A DNA stretch of 64,000 nucleotides from Bacteroides faecium (GCF_012113595.1 NZ_CP050831.1:6634001-6698000); one strand, 5' to 3'. Counted from the first letter of the stretch, positions 24,875 to 33,713 are shown. Notes: generated from the letters alone by a model not told the origin. Numbers and translations: made by a program.

Positions 24875-25558
24875 TTACTGCAGTCTAAACATTACAGGAA
24901 CCGTAAATTTAACACGTACCGGTTTACCGCGCTGCATACCCGGTTTCCACTTCGGCATGGTGTTTATCACGCGGAGAGCTTCTTTATCCAGATACGGGTC
25001 AACGCTACGTACTACTTTCGCATCTACGATTGTACCATCCCTGTTGACAACGAACTGTACGATAACACGTCCTTGAGTTCCGTTTTCCTGAGCGATAGTC
25101 GGGTATTTGATATTCTTAGCCAGATACTGCATCAAAGCTGCTTGTCCGCCCGGGAAGTCCGGCATGTTTTCTACAACTTCAAAAATGGTTTGTTCTTCCG
25201 GCTCTTCTTCAACAACTTGTACCGGCACGTATTTTACTTCTACCGGAGCAGCATTATCTTCATTGATAATGGTTGTTGTTTCATCAATTTCGGCCTTATC
25301 GTCGACAATCTCCAACAATTCGGCCACTTTCGGGGCTTCGGGTGGTGGTGGAGCTTGTTGTTCAGGGGTTTCGGTAATAGGAATGATTTCCTCCTCAAAT
25401 ACAACGTCAGCTACTGCCTGGCTTGTATCAATTTTCACGTCACGCTGGGTCCATTCGAACGCCACGAACATGAAAGCCAACACTACCACGTAACCAACGA
25501 GCAGCCATGTAGACTTCTTGCCTTCCAGGTCTGCTTTGGGTGATTTTTTAACTTCCAT
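24875..25558 (-). CDS. tonB: TonB energy transducer
   Basis: 227 residues: cytoplasmic N-terminus, one membrane helix (about 19-36, TWLLVGYVVVLAFMFVAF), a Pro/Glu/Val-rich periplasmic spacer (QQAPPPPEAP), and a C-terminal TonB domain (about 135-227) with GRVIVQFVVNRDGTIVDAKV and MPKWKPGMQRGKPVRVKFTV. It carries energy from ExbB/ExbD to outer-membrane SusC-like transporters. It is a single-gene unit with its own promoter, about 2.8 kb upstream of the exb operon. Confidence 0.95.
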   Translation of the reverse strand: MEVKKSPKADLEGKKSTWLLVGYVVVLAFMFVAFEWTQRDVKIDTSQAVADVVFEEEIIPITETPEQQAPPPPEAPKVAELLEIVDDKAEIDETTTIINEDNAAPVEVKYVPVQVVEEEPEEQTIFEVVENMPDFPGGQAALMQYLAKNIKYPTIAQENGTQGRVIVQFVVNRDGTIVDAKVVRSVDPYLDKEALRVINTMPKWKPGMQRGKPVRVKFTVPVMFRLQ

Positions 25559-25614
25559 AAAATAATTAATATAATAGATTAATAAAAAAAAGTGTCTTCC
25601 TATGTGTCTCCGGG

Positions 25615-25622
25615 CAAATATA
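25615..25622 (-). promoter_or_regulatory. Bacteroides -7 box for tonB
   Basis: On the minus strand TATATTTG followed by C, 57 bases ahead of the tonB ATG. Confidence 0.6.
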
Positions 25623-25747
25623 GTACATTTTCAGTTAACCGTCTGTTTCTTCCGGTCTTTTTATCCGGCTTTTTAACTTTTTTAATTCTTTCGTACTTGC
25701 CCGGTTCCTTTTAACGGCAAACATATGGCTGATTTTCAAAATAAGCG

Positions 25748-25755
25748 TATCTTTG
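25748..25755 (+). promoter_or_regulatory. Bacteroides -7 box for cmk-ispH
   Basis: TATCTTTG followed by G, 25 bases before the ATG at 25780. It overlaps the TTG at 25753, which rules that TTG out as a start. Confidence 0.7.
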
Positions 25756-25779
25756 GCGGACAAATCAGATGAACTGAAT

Positions 25780-26466
25780 ATGAAAAAGATAGTAATAGCA
25801 ATCGACGGTTTTTCCTCTTGCGGAAAAAGCACTATGGCCAAGGACCTTGCCCGTGAAGTGGGGTATATTTACATTGACAGCGGAGCCATGTATCGGGCGG
25901 TCACCTTATATAGTATGGAGAACGGAATTTTCAACGGAGACGTTATCGACACGGAGAAACTGAGAAACGAAATCAAAAACATCCATATTTCTTTCCGTCT
26001 GAACCCTGAAACGGGGCGTCCGGACACTTATCTCAACGGGGTAAATGTGGAGAACAGAATCCGTACGATGGAAGTCTCGTCCAAAGTAAGTCCTATCAGC
26101 GCGCTCGACTTTGTGCGTGAGGCAATGGTGGCTCAACAGCAGGCGATGGGAAAAGAAAAAGGCATTGTGATGGACGGAAGGGACATCGGAACTACGGTTT
26201 TCCCGGATGCCGAATTGAAGATTTTTGTAACTGCCACGCCCGAAATCCGTGCTCAACGTCGTTACGACGAACTGAAAGCGAAAGGACAGGAAGCGAGTTT
26301 CGACGAAATTCTGGAGAATGTGAAGCAACGGGATTATATTGACCAAAACCGGGATGTAAGTCCGTTGCGTAAAGCTGACGATGCTTTATTGCTGGACAAT
26401 ACGGACTTAACAATCGAGCAACAGAAAGGATGGCTGTTCGAGCATTTTAATAAGGTAAATAAGTAG
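25780..26466 (+). CDS. cmk: Cytidylate kinase
   Basis: 228 residues from ATG 25780. It phosphorylates CMP and dCMP. The P-loop is DGFSSCGKST (an unusual GFSSCGKS form of the usual GPxGxGKS); the CMP-binding block is YIDSGAMYRAVT and the conserved DGRDIGTTVFPDAELKIFVTA and ARRYDEL-like (AQRRYDEL) lid sequences are present. ispH follows 52 bases downstream, a pairing seen widely in Bacteroidetes and elsewhere. Confidence 0.95.
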   Translation: MKKIVIAIDGFSSCGKSTMAKDLAREVGYIYIDSGAMYRAVTLYSMENGIFNGDVIDTEKLRNEIKNIHISFRLNPETGRPDTYLNGVNVENRIRTMEVSSKVSPISALDFVREAMVAQQQAMGKEKGIVMDGRDIGTTVFPDAELKIFVTATPEIRAQRRYDELKAKGQEASFDEILENVKQRDYIDQNRDVSPLRKADDALLLDNTDLTIEQQKGWLFEHFNKVNK

Positions 26467-26518
26467 TTTTTCTGTATGGTTTTAAGGAGTTTCTTATCTA
26501 ATTTGAGGAGTTTTCTTT

Positions 26519-27388
26519 ATGATTAAAGTAGAGATAGATGAAGGGTCAGGCTTCTGCTTTGGGGTAGTGACAGCCATCCACAAGGCGGAAGAAGAGTTAG
26601 CAAAGGGAGAAACGCTTTATTGTCTCGGAGATATCGTGCACAATAGCCGGGAAGTGGACAGGCTGAAAACGATGGGATTAATCACCATCAACCGCGAAGA
26701 GTTCAAACAGTTGCGAAATGCAAAGGTACTGCTGCGGGCACACGGGGAGCCGCCGGAAACTTACATGATTGCCCGCGAGAATAATATTGAAATCATAGAT
26801 GCGACTTGTCCGGTGGTATTGCGCCTTCAGAAGCGCATCAAGCAGGAGTTTCTGCAAGACGGAAATAAAGAAAAGCAAATTATCATTTACGGCAAAACCG
26901 GTCACGCAGAAGTGTTGGGGCTGGTGGGACAGACAGACGGGAAAGCGATTGTAATCGAAAAAGCCGAAGAAGCGAAGAAGCTGGATTTAAGCAAGGACAT
27001 CCGTCTTTTCTCGCAGACAACGAAGTCGCTCGATGAATTTCAGGAAATTGTAGAGTATATCAAGCATCATATTTCGCCGGACGCGACTTTCGAGTATTAC
27101 GATACGATTTGCCGTCAGGTTGCCAATCGCATGCCTAAGTTAAGGGAGTTTGCGGCTACGCATGATTTGATATTTTTCGTCAGCGGGAAAAAGAGTTCGA
27201 ACGGGAAAATGCTGTTTGAAGAATGCCTGAAAGTGAATCCTAACTCACATTTGATAGACAACGAAAAGGAGATAGATACCTCTTTGCTCCAAAACGTACA
27301 GTCGATTGGTGTATGCGGGGCTACTTCCACCCCTAAATGGCTGATGGAAAAGATATACAATCACATTCAGACGCTTATAAAAAAGTAA
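26519..27388 (+). CDS. ispH: 4-hydroxy-3-methylbut-2-enyl diphosphate reductase
   Basis: 289 residues. It performs the last step of the MEP pathway, giving IPP and DMAPP, with a 4Fe-4S cluster held by three cysteines: Cys13 (GSGFCFGV), the Cys in DATCPVV and the Cys in IGVCGATSTPKWL. Catalytic Glu is in the GKTGHAEVLGL region neighbourhood, and the substrate-binding HGEPP and SQTTKS motifs are present. It supplies precursors for the polyprenyl synthase encoded at 23827. It is in one operon with cmk. Confidence 0.96.
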   Translation: MIKVEIDEGSGFCFGVVTAIHKAEEELAKGETLYCLGDIVHNSREVDRLKTMGLITINREEFKQLRNAKVLLRAHGEPPETYMIARENNIEIIDATCPVVLRLQKRIKQEFLQDGNKEKQIIIYGKTGHAEVLGLVGQTDGKAIVIEKAEEAKKLDLSKDIRLFSQTTKSLDEFQEIVEYIKHHISPDATFEYYDTICRQVANRMPKLREFAATHDLIFFVSGKKSSNGKMLFEECLKVNPNSHLIDNEKEIDTSLLQNVQSIGVCGATSTPKWLMEKIYNHIQTLIKK

Positions 27389-27503
27389 CAGCAAAGTAAC
27401 AGAGTAAGAATAAAAAGAAAGTAAAAAGTGGTCATTTGCACTTTTTTAATGTTTTCATCAAGTGAAAAAAAACTTCGTAAACATTGCTTTCAACTTTTTA
27501 TTG

Positions 27504-27511
27504 TACATTTG
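27504..27511 (+). promoter_or_regulatory. Bacteroides -7 box for pfkA
   Basis: TACATTTG followed by C, 33 bases ahead of the pfkA ATG. Confidence 0.65.
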
Positions 27512-27544
27512 CCACATCAAACTAATTAATGAAAAGATTGTGAT

Positions 27545-28525
27545 ATGGGAACAGTGAAATGTATCGGAATTTTGACTTCCGGAGGTGATGCTCCGGGAAT
27601 GAATGCAGCTATACGTGCGGTGACACGTGCAGCCATCTATAACGGATTACAAGTTAAAGGTATATATAGAGGATACAAAGGCTTGGTGACAGGCGAAATC
27701 AAGGAATTCAAAAGCCAGAACGTAAGTAATATCATCCAACTGGGTGGAACAATCCTGAAAACAGCCCGCTGTAAGGAGTTCACTACTCCCGAAGGACGCC
27801 AACTAGCTTATGATAACATGAAGAAAGAAGGCATCGATGCCTTGGTTATCATCGGTGGTGACGGCTCGCTGACAGGTGCACGTATTTTCGCACAGGAATT
27901 TGATGTGCCATGTGTCGGACTGCCGGGAACTATCGACAACGACCTCTACGGAACCGATACAACTATCGGCTACGACACAGCGTTGAATACCATTCTGGAT
28001 GCAGTGGACAAGATTCGCGACACAGCCACTTCACACGAACGTTTGTTTTTTGTGGAAGTTATGGGACGTGATGCCGGTTTCCTTGCGCTGAACGGAGCAA
28101 TTGCTTCGGGAGCTGAAGCAGCCATTATCCCGGAATTCAGCACGGAAGTCGACCAACTGGAAGAATTCATCAAGAATGGATTCCGCAAGTCAAAGAATAG
28201 CAGTATCGTGCTGGTAGCCGAAAGTGAACTGACCGGCGGGGCCATGCATTACGCAGAACGTGTGAAAAACGAGTATCCACAGTACGATGTGCGTGTAACT
28301 ATCCTCGGACACTTGCAGCGCGGCGGCAGCCCTACTGCACATGACCGTATCTTGGCAAGTCGTCTGGGCGCTGCCGCTATCGACGCTATCATGGAAGACC
28401 AACGTAACGTAATGATTGGTATCGAACATGACGAAATCGTCTATGTACCGTTCAGCAAGGCTATCAAGAATGACAAGCCAGTAAAAAGAGACCTTGTGAA
28501 TGTATTGAAAGAACTTTCTATCTAA
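27545..28525 (+). CDS. pfkA: ATP-dependent 6-phosphofructokinase
   Basis: 326 residues, the length of bacterial ATP-PFKs. It phosphorylates fructose 6-phosphate. LTSGGDAPGMNAAIRA binds ATP; IIGGDGSLTGA has Gly (not Asp) after GGD, marking ATP rather than pyrophosphate use; PGTIDNDLYGTDTTIGYDTA holds the catalytic Asp (TIDND) and EVMGRDAGFLAL binds the sugar phosphate. The gene is alone, with its own promoter and the terminator at 28599. Confidence 0.95.
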   Translation: MGTVKCIGILTSGGDAPGMNAAIRAVTRAAIYNGLQVKGIYRGYKGLVTGEIKEFKSQNVSNIIQLGGTILKTARCKEFTTPEGRQLAYDNMKKEGIDALVIIGGDGSLTGARIFAQEFDVPCVGLPGTIDNDLYGTDTTIGYDTALNTILDAVDKIRDTATSHERLFFVEVMGRDAGFLALNGAIASGAEAAIIPEFSTEVDQLEEFIKNGFRKSKNSSIVLVAESELTGGAMHYAERVKNEYPQYDVRVTILGHLQRGGSPTAHDRILASRLGAAAIDAIMEDQRNVMIGIEHDEIVYVPFSKAIKNDKPVKRDLVNVLKELSI

Positions 28526-28598
28526 ACAAAAGAAGTTTCATCCAATCATAGAAAAATGAAATAACGGGGGAACATCAAAACTCCCTTTTTAACAAAAT

Positions 28599-28635
28599 CA
28601 CCCGCGCTACAGATAGATGTAGCGCGGGTGTTTTT
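28599..28635. terminator. Terminator shared by pfkA and the steroid-reductase operon
   Basis: CACCCGCGCTACA pairs perfectly with TGTAGCGCGGGTG and is followed by TTTTT on the plus strand. It lies between two convergent units. Confidence 0.85.
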
Positions 28636-28674
28636 CTATTTATAAAGGCTTTGATACGCCTTCATTTCTTATTT

Positions 28675-29526
28675 TTATTCCAGCCACTGCGCTATCGTTC
28701 GCTCTGTACTTTCCCAAAGCTGCTCCTGTTGCACATGGTGAGCATACTTGTCAGACAGTTTTTTCCGGCGATTGCTTGCATATAGCTGCCCCGTCACTCC
28801 TGCCTCTTTTTCACCCAGCAGCAGGCCAATAGCTGTAGAAGCCCCTTTCTTCGGCTTGCGGATAAAAGGACGGAAAAAAAGATCGGTCAATGGGTCAAAC
28901 CATTGATGCATCGTAATAATATTTGTAGAAACAATTCCCGGGTCAGCCGCATTGACAGTGATGCCCTTGTCACGGAGTTGTTCAGCCAATTCGAGGGTAA
29001 ACAATAATAAGGCCAGTTTCGTATTACTGTAGACAGGGATTCTCCAAAACTTTCCCATCTTTCCCCGGTGAAAAAAGTCAGGCAGGTCGATGTGCCCGAT
29101 TGTGTAAGTACAAGAAACCATATTCACAATACGCGCCCCCCGCACCATTGCGGGAATCAATTTCCGTGTAAGCAGATAAGGTCCTACGTAATTCACACTC
29201 ACCGTCCGTTCAAATCCGTCGGCGGTAACATGAAACCCTGTTTCCATCGTTCCTGCATTATTCATCAACAAGGAAACCGGAATATTACGTTCCAAAATCT
29301 GTCCGGCAAAAGAAGCTACCGAGCGCATAGAAGATAAATCAATAGCCATCACTTCCAGGTTCGGATTTCCGGTTTCTCCGATTAAACGCTGACGGACAAT
29401 TTCTGCTTTTGACGGATTATAACAGGCCATTATTATCTGATAACCGGCCTTGGCTACGGCACGTGTTATTTCCCGTCCCATTCCTCCGTCGGCACCGGTG
29501 ATGATTGCCCATTTCACTTCATTCAT
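28675..29526 (-). CDS. Short-chain dehydrogenase/reductase, candidate 3-beta-hydroxysteroid dehydrogenase
   Basis: 283 residues, Rossmann fold. The NAD(P) motif is TGADGGMGREI (TGxxxGxG), followed by NNAG, the catalytic Ser in NMVSCTYT and YxxxK as YSNTK. The C-terminal part is longer than in minimal SDRs, like the retinol/hydroxysteroid dehydrogenase group. It overlaps the OYE gene by 4 bases (ATGA) and is last in the operon 5-alpha-reductase-like, OYE, SDR. In that context I infer oxidation or reduction of the C3 position of a steroid or bile acid; the family alone would not tell the substrate. Confidence 0.82.
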   Translation of the reverse strand: MNEVKWAIITGADGGMGREITRAVAKAGYQIIMACYNPSKAEIVRQRLIGETGNPNLEVMAIDLSSMRSVASFAGQILERNIPVSLLMNNAGTMETGFHVTADGFERTVSVNYVGPYLLTRKLIPAMVRGARIVNMVSCTYTIGHIDLPDFFHRGKMGKFWRIPVYSNTKLALLLFTLELAEQLRDKGITVNAADPGIVSTNIITMHQWFDPLTDLFFRPFIRKPKKGASTAIGLLLGEKEAGVTGQLYASNRRKKLSDKYAHHVQQEQLWESTERTIAQWLE

Positions 29527-30746
29527 CGCTTTTCAAGTTTTTCAATCTCCTTCTGCAAACAAGAAGGCAATGGTTCTTTCAAATGTTGATGACAAGCCAT
29601 TTCTATTGTGTACATACGTCCGATGCAATAATTACTGTGTCCGCAGTTACAACGTGCCTGCTCTTCCTGTGCCATCCGGTTGACGAATCCCGGTTCGTTG
29701 AGCAAAGCGCGCGCCATCTGCACAGCGTCAAAACCTGCATCCAACACTTCATCTATCTTCTGACGGGCGACAAGACCACCGACATAAATCAACGGAGCTC
29801 CCGGAAGAGCTTCCCGAAACTTCAACGCATCTTCGAGAAAATAAGCTTCTTTGAAAGGGACTGACGGAATCATCCATTTTCCAAACATCCTCACTCCATA
29901 CTTCAGCCACCAGCAATTCATATAGTAAGACATCGAACGGACAGGCATCGCGCCCCGCATCACATACATCGGCGCTTTGCTTACGAAACCGCCGCTCAAT
30001 ACCAATCCATGAGCGCCAAGTTCCAACAAACGTTTGGCTACCTGTATGGATTCGTCTATTTCCATTCCGCCCTTGAAGCCGTCACGCATATTCATTTTCA
30101 CAAAAACAGCCATGTCACTGCCTGCCGCTTTCATGACTTCTTCCATCACCAACTCCATAAATCTCATCCGGTTTTCCAGTGAACCACCAAATTCATCTTT
30201 CCGACGATTTGTGTAGGGGGACAGGAACTGGCTAATCAGATAGCCATGTCCGGCATGGACTTCCACAGCGTCAAATCCGGCTTCTCTTGCCAGGTTGACT
30301 GCATTTCCATAGGCTTGTGCCAGTTCCGGAAGCTCTTCTTTTTCCAGTCCACGGACGATTGTAGGAGAATAGAGATTGAATCCCGAAGAAGCGGACACAG
30401 GGGTGACACCACAAATATTTTTATGGGACATATTTCCGCAATGTCCTATTTGAATACCTACGGCAGCACCTTCGTCGTGCACTGCTTTGGTCAATTCATG
30501 CAAACGGGGAATGATGGATGGACGCAGCCACAACTGGCGGTCGAAAGAAAGTCCGCTTTGTGTCACGGCAGCGTAGGCCACTGTCGTCATGCCTACCCCG
30601 CCCGCAGCTACCGAGCGATGATAATCCAATAGCATTTGTGAAGGAGTATTCTCCGGACACATACTCTCGAAAGCCGCCGAACGAATCGTCCGATTCCTCA
30701 GCGTCAGAGGCCCGAAAGTGACCGGAGTAAAAAGCTTAGATTTCAT
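29523..30746 (-). CDS. Old-yellow-enzyme family NADH:flavin oxidoreductase, candidate steroid 5-beta (ene) reductase
   Basis: 407 residues, an FMN TIM barrel. FDAVEVHAGHGYLISQFLSPYTNRRKDEFGGSLENRMRF is the signature block (first 20 positions: substrate-binding His pair and FMN contacts); IQIGHCG and IYVGGLV continue the barrel. Unlike BaiCD-type enzymes there is no C-terminal FAD domain; the end carries a Cys set (CNCGHSNYC and a later Cys) that could bind a metal or iron-sulfur cluster. In the operon it is preceded by a 5-alpha-reductase-like gene and overlaps an SDR gene. The inferred job is reduction of a C=C bond of a 3-oxo-delta-4 steroid or bile acid; other enoates remain possible. Confidence 0.82.
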   Translation of the reverse strand: MKSKLFTPVTFGPLTLRNRTIRSAAFESMCPENTPSQMLLDYHRSVAAGGVGMTTVAYAAVTQSGLSFDRQLWLRPSIIPRLHELTKAVHDEGAAVGIQIGHCGNMSHKNICGVTPVSASSGFNLYSPTIVRGLEKEELPELAQAYGNAVNLAREAGFDAVEVHAGHGYLISQFLSPYTNRRKDEFGGSLENRMRFMELVMEEVMKAAGSDMAVFVKMNMRDGFKGGMEIDESIQVAKRLLELGAHGLVLSGGFVSKAPMYVMRGAMPVRSMSYYMNCWWLKYGVRMFGKWMIPSVPFKEAYFLEDALKFREALPGAPLIYVGGLVARQKIDEVLDAGFDAVQMARALLNEPGFVNRMAQEEQARCNCGHSNYCIGRMYTIEMACHQHLKEPLPSCLQKEIEKLEKR

Positions 30747-30796
30747 AGTAGTTGAAAATTATTCAAGTCTTATTTAATTTGTGATAATAATCATTC

Positions 30797-31558
30797 CTAA
30801 TAAAGGAAAGGAAATACCCGTTTCTTCTCTCCTACTGCGTCACCGAATTCTTCGCGATAACGGCACCACAATGCATGGGCACGCGGAACAAGATTGGCAA
30901 TCGTCCACCAAAGAAAGACAAATCCGGAAAGCGAACAAGTGAGTATTGCCCAACCTGCCCATTCTATTATCTCACCGAAATAATTGGCTGACGTGACATA
31001 GCGATACATTCCCTTTTGCGGCAGATAATGGCGTGTATCTCCCGGTTTACGCAGGTGGCGGATGATATAATCCGAATGCCAATTTATCAACATTCCCGTG
31101 AAAAACAACAGAGTGCCCACTATAAACCACGGAGACGTAAACCAGTCGGGATGATACATCGTCTCGGGAGCAAGGTAAAATATCCATTCGCCTTGCATAT
31201 AGCCATTCAGTAGATTAAAAAGAATCCCCATTGACATAATTGCCAGCGGCATTTTACTTTTCCCAGTCAATAACAGGGGGAAAATGAAGGCACGCTGAAA
31301 ATAATGAATTTGAAAAAACAAAAAGAAAGTCAATATTACCGGCTCAAAACGACGTTCGGAATACATCCACATACCACACATCACCAAAAAGACCGGAGCT
31401 TCCATCAGTACCCAGGCTATTTTATTGGATATAGCTATTCCCCACGACGCCGTGCGAAAAATGCCATATCCGGCTTTCACAAAATAGAGCGCAATAAAAA
31501 CCACCAGGGCAATTAAACTCATCACACCCAGGAACAGATTAAAAGCTGCTAAACTCAT
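30797..31558 (-). CDS. Steroid 5-alpha-reductase family membrane protein (SRD5A-like)
   Basis: 253 residues with six to seven hydrophobic segments. The C-terminal domain has the family hallmark GMYRYVTSANYFGEIIEWAGWA, close to the NADPH/substrate block of human SRD5A (NYFGEIVEW), and ends with a short charged, aromatic tail (KKRVFPFLY) as in eukaryotic 5-alpha reductases. Family members reduce the delta-4 double bond of 3-oxo steroids to the 5-alpha (allo) form. It is the first gene of the operon with OYE and SDR genes and has its own -7 box. Bacteroidetes clusters of this make-up are known to turn 3-oxo-delta-4 bile acids into iso-allo forms; that this one does so is inferred. Confidence 0.85.
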   Translation of the reverse strand: MSLAAFNLFLGVMSLIALVVFIALYFVKAGYGIFRTASWGIAISNKIAWVLMEAPVFLVMCGMWMYSERRFEPVILTFFLFFQIHYFQRAFIFPLLLTGKSKMPLAIMSMGILFNLLNGYMQGEWIFYLAPETMYHPDWFTSPWFIVGTLLFFTGMLINWHSDYIIRHLRKPGDTRHYLPQKGMYRYVTSANYFGEIIEWAGWAILTCSLSGFVFLWWTIANLVPRAHALWCRYREEFGDAVGEKKRVFPFLY

Positions 31559-31580
31559 ATTTAATGTCTTTTGTAATGCG

Positions 31581-31588
31581 CAAAAATA
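31581..31588 (-). promoter_or_regulatory. Bacteroides -7 box for the steroid-reductase operon
   Basis: On the minus strand TATTTTTG followed by C, 23 bases ahead of the ATG at 31558. Confidence 0.6.
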
Positions 31589-31785
31589 ACAAAAATGAAA
31601 GGAATAACAACACTAAATTCCCTTTAAATAAAAAACTCACCACGAGCCGAATATTTTTTCATTACAAGTTCCAAGAAGAAACAGTTGTCTGACGAATGAA
31701 TTATGCAGCACTAGAGATAAATTCATTGAACGCAATAAATACCCATTGAGATTAACTCATAACGGTACAGAAAGGAATATTTTTT

Positions 31786-31865
31786 AGGCACGGATTACAC
31801 GGATTTCACGGTTTTAGTGTAATGTTTACGCAAAGAAACCGTGTTAATCCGTGTAATCCGTGCCT
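31786..31865 (+). repeat. 80-bp palindromic repeat, copy 4
   Basis: Arms AGGCACGGATTACACGGATT and AATCCGTGTAATCCGTGCCT are exact complements; the centre differs from copies 2 and 3. It lies between gltA and the steroid operon, about 200 bases ahead of the promoter. Confidence 0.9.
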
Positions 31866-31986
31866 AATCCTTTATTTATAATTTAGTTCATTTCACGTAC
31901 GAAAATGAATAATTAATTGATGCTTCCTGCTTTCACAATTGAGCATGATTAGTAAAGCTATTTCATAATTAGTTTCAACCCTGTTT

Positions 31987-32096
31987 GAAACACTTTGTTT
32001 CTCGGTGTGAAACGAAGTGTTTCACTGCTTGAAACGAAGTGTTTCACACCGAGAAACGAATAGTTTCACTGGGAGAAACAATTTTTGAAACTAACC
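31987..32096. repeat. Array of five tandem 22-bp units (GAAAC-N5-GTTTC-N7)
   Basis: GAAAC starts at 31987, 32009, 32031, 32053 and 32075, exactly 22 bases apart, and GTTTC starts 10 bases after each of the first four. Each unit is therefore a 15-bp inverted repeat plus a 7-bp spacer. Spacers 1 (TCGGTGT) and 3 (ACACCGA) are reverse complements, so the array also folds as a larger palindrome. The last unit has lost its GTTTC half. Two helical turns per unit would put all sites on one face of the DNA. Confidence 0.85.
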
Positions 32097-32268
32097 GCAT
32101 ACAGGTGAAGTTGTTGCTCTTTACCCGCAAACCCTTTATTCATCGGAGAAACAGGAAAAAGGTGATGGGGAGATAGAAAGATTGAGAATAAATATCCTGT
32201 GGGAAAATGTAGTTGTTTCCTGTAAAGAATCAATACCGCATCGGGTTGAACTGTTTTCATTCATCACA

Positions 32269-32310
32269 ACTCCCCGAACAAAGTTGAAATTCAATCTTCG
32301 TTCGGGGAGT
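32269..32310 (-). terminator. Hairpin after gltA, likely terminator
   Basis: ACTCCCCGAAC and GTTCGGGGAGT form an 11-bp perfect stem 35 bases past the gltA stop. The T run after it on the minus strand is poor, so the call is tentative. Confidence 0.55.
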
Positions 32311-32344
32311 ACTTTTATATATTCAACAAAAGGATTTGTCTTTG

Positions 32345-33688
32345 TCAACGCTTTTTGATAGGCACATAAGCCAAATCTTCGAGAACATTCTTGTAAGCGG
32401 GACGGATGATACGCTTGCCTTCGAAAGTCAGTTCCTCATTGCGGTGTGCACACCAGCCTACAATACGTGCCATGGCAAACAGAGGAGTGAAAATTTCCTG
32501 CGGTAATCCAATCATTTCATAAACGAACCCCGAATAGAAGTCGATGTTGCTGGAAACGGTCTTTCCGTTGTTCTTAATACGCCCGAAGGTAGTGATGGCA
32601 CGTTCTTCCAACAGTTCGAGGAAGGCAAATTCGCTTTCTCTGCCTTTTTCACGGGCAAGGTCGCGGGCAAGTTCTTTCAACAAGAGCGCACGAGGGTCGG
32701 AGATGGTGTAAACGGCATGACCGATACCATAAATCAATCCTGTTTTATTGTACACTTCCTTGTTGAGCATACGGGTGAAGTAAGTGTCTATTTCGTCTAC
32801 ACTAGTCCAGTCCTTGATATTTTCTTTCAAGTGCTGGAACATGTCGGCAACCTGGATATTCGCACCACCATGAAGCGGGCCTTTCAGCGAACCGATACCT
32901 GCGGCGATGGCCGAATATGTATCCGTTCCGGTAGAAGAAGTAACGCGGACGGTGAACGTGGAGTTGTTACCACCACCGTGTTCTGCCTGAAGAATCAGAA
33001 GCAGGTCGAGAGTACGCGCATCCAGTTCGGTGTAGTTTCTTTTCAGCATATACAGGAAGTTTTCGGCGATAGACAGTTTTTCCTGCGGGTGGCGGATATG
33101 CAGGGAGCGGCCGAAAGTGGCATGACGAAGCATATTATAAGCATAGGCGATGATGGTCGGGAACTTCGAGATAAGTTCGATGCTCTGACGCATCAGGTTA
33201 TCACGGGAAGTATCATCCGCGTTGGCATCAAAACGATACATTTCGAGTACGCTGCGCGAAAGAATATTCATAATGTTGTTTCCTTCCAATTCGATAATAT
33301 TCATTTTCGTCTTCTGCTCCAACGGCATGTTGTCGTTAATCAGGTCACGGAAAGAAATCAACTCTTCTTTATCCGGCAGGCGACCGGAGAGCAGCAAGTA
33401 AGCCACTTCTTCGAAGCCGAAACGCTTCTCCTTGATGATGGCGTGCGAAATATCTTCCACGTCATAGCCACGATAGAACAATTTGCCCGGTATGGGCTTC
33501 AGTCCGCCGCCCGGAATACGTTCGTAACCAACTACATTACCGATTTTGGTCAAACCGACCAATACACCTGTGCCGTCTTCATTACGCAATCCGCGTTTCA
33601 CGTCAAACTTGGGGAACAATTCATTGTCAATCCGGGTAGCTTCCTTCATGTCTTCGGAGAGCTTGTAAATCAAATATTCTTTCTTCAT
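32345..33688 (-). CDS. gltA: Citrate synthase
   Basis: 447 residues, joining acetyl-CoA and oxaloacetate. The catalytic His is in GPLHGGANI; further conserved blocks are RGYDVEDI, EHGGGNNSTFTVRVTSS (note a GGGN in place of the usual EHDAN or EHSMN) and GIGHAVYTISDPRA with the CoA/oxaloacetate His and Arg. It is last in the acn-icd-gltA operon, 25 bases after icd. Together these three make 2-oxoglutarate for glutamate synthesis in an anaerobe that otherwise runs the reductive arm. Confidence 0.93.
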   Translation of the reverse strand: MKKEYLIYKLSEDMKEATRIDNELFPKFDVKRGLRNEDGTGVLVGLTKIGNVVGYERIPGGGLKPIPGKLFYRGYDVEDISHAIIKEKRFGFEEVAYLLLSGRLPDKEELISFRDLINDNMPLEQKTKMNIIELEGNNIMNILSRSVLEMYRFDANADDTSRDNLMRQSIELISKFPTIIAYAYNMLRHATFGRSLHIRHPQEKLSIAENFLYMLKRNYTELDARTLDLLLILQAEHGGGNNSTFTVRVTSSTGTDTYSAIAAGIGSLKGPLHGGANIQVADMFQHLKENIKDWTSVDEIDTYFTRMLNKEVYNKTGLIYGIGHAVYTISDPRALLLKELARDLAREKGRESEFAFLELLEERAITTFGRIKNNGKTVSSNIDFYSGFVYEMIGLPQEIFTPLFAMARIVGWCAHRNEELTFEGKRIIRPAYKNVLEDLAYVPIKKR

Positions 33689-33713
33689 TTTTCTTGGTAT
33701 TTATTCGTTGCTT

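Larger units (their letters stand above)
31559..32344. other. 786-bp intergenic region between gltA and the steroid-reductase operon
   Basis: Contains the operon promoter, palindromic repeat copy 4, a five-unit 22-bp array and a hairpin. Short reading frames on the minus strand (for example 32136-32348) lack any protein-like composition. I see no gene. The stretch 31600-31780 holds nothing I can name. Confidence 0.7.

Noticed and set aside
31987..32096. CRISPR array
   Set aside because: Units are contiguous 22-bp repeats with 7-bp spacers, and no cas genes are present; real CRISPR spacers are 26-40 bp.
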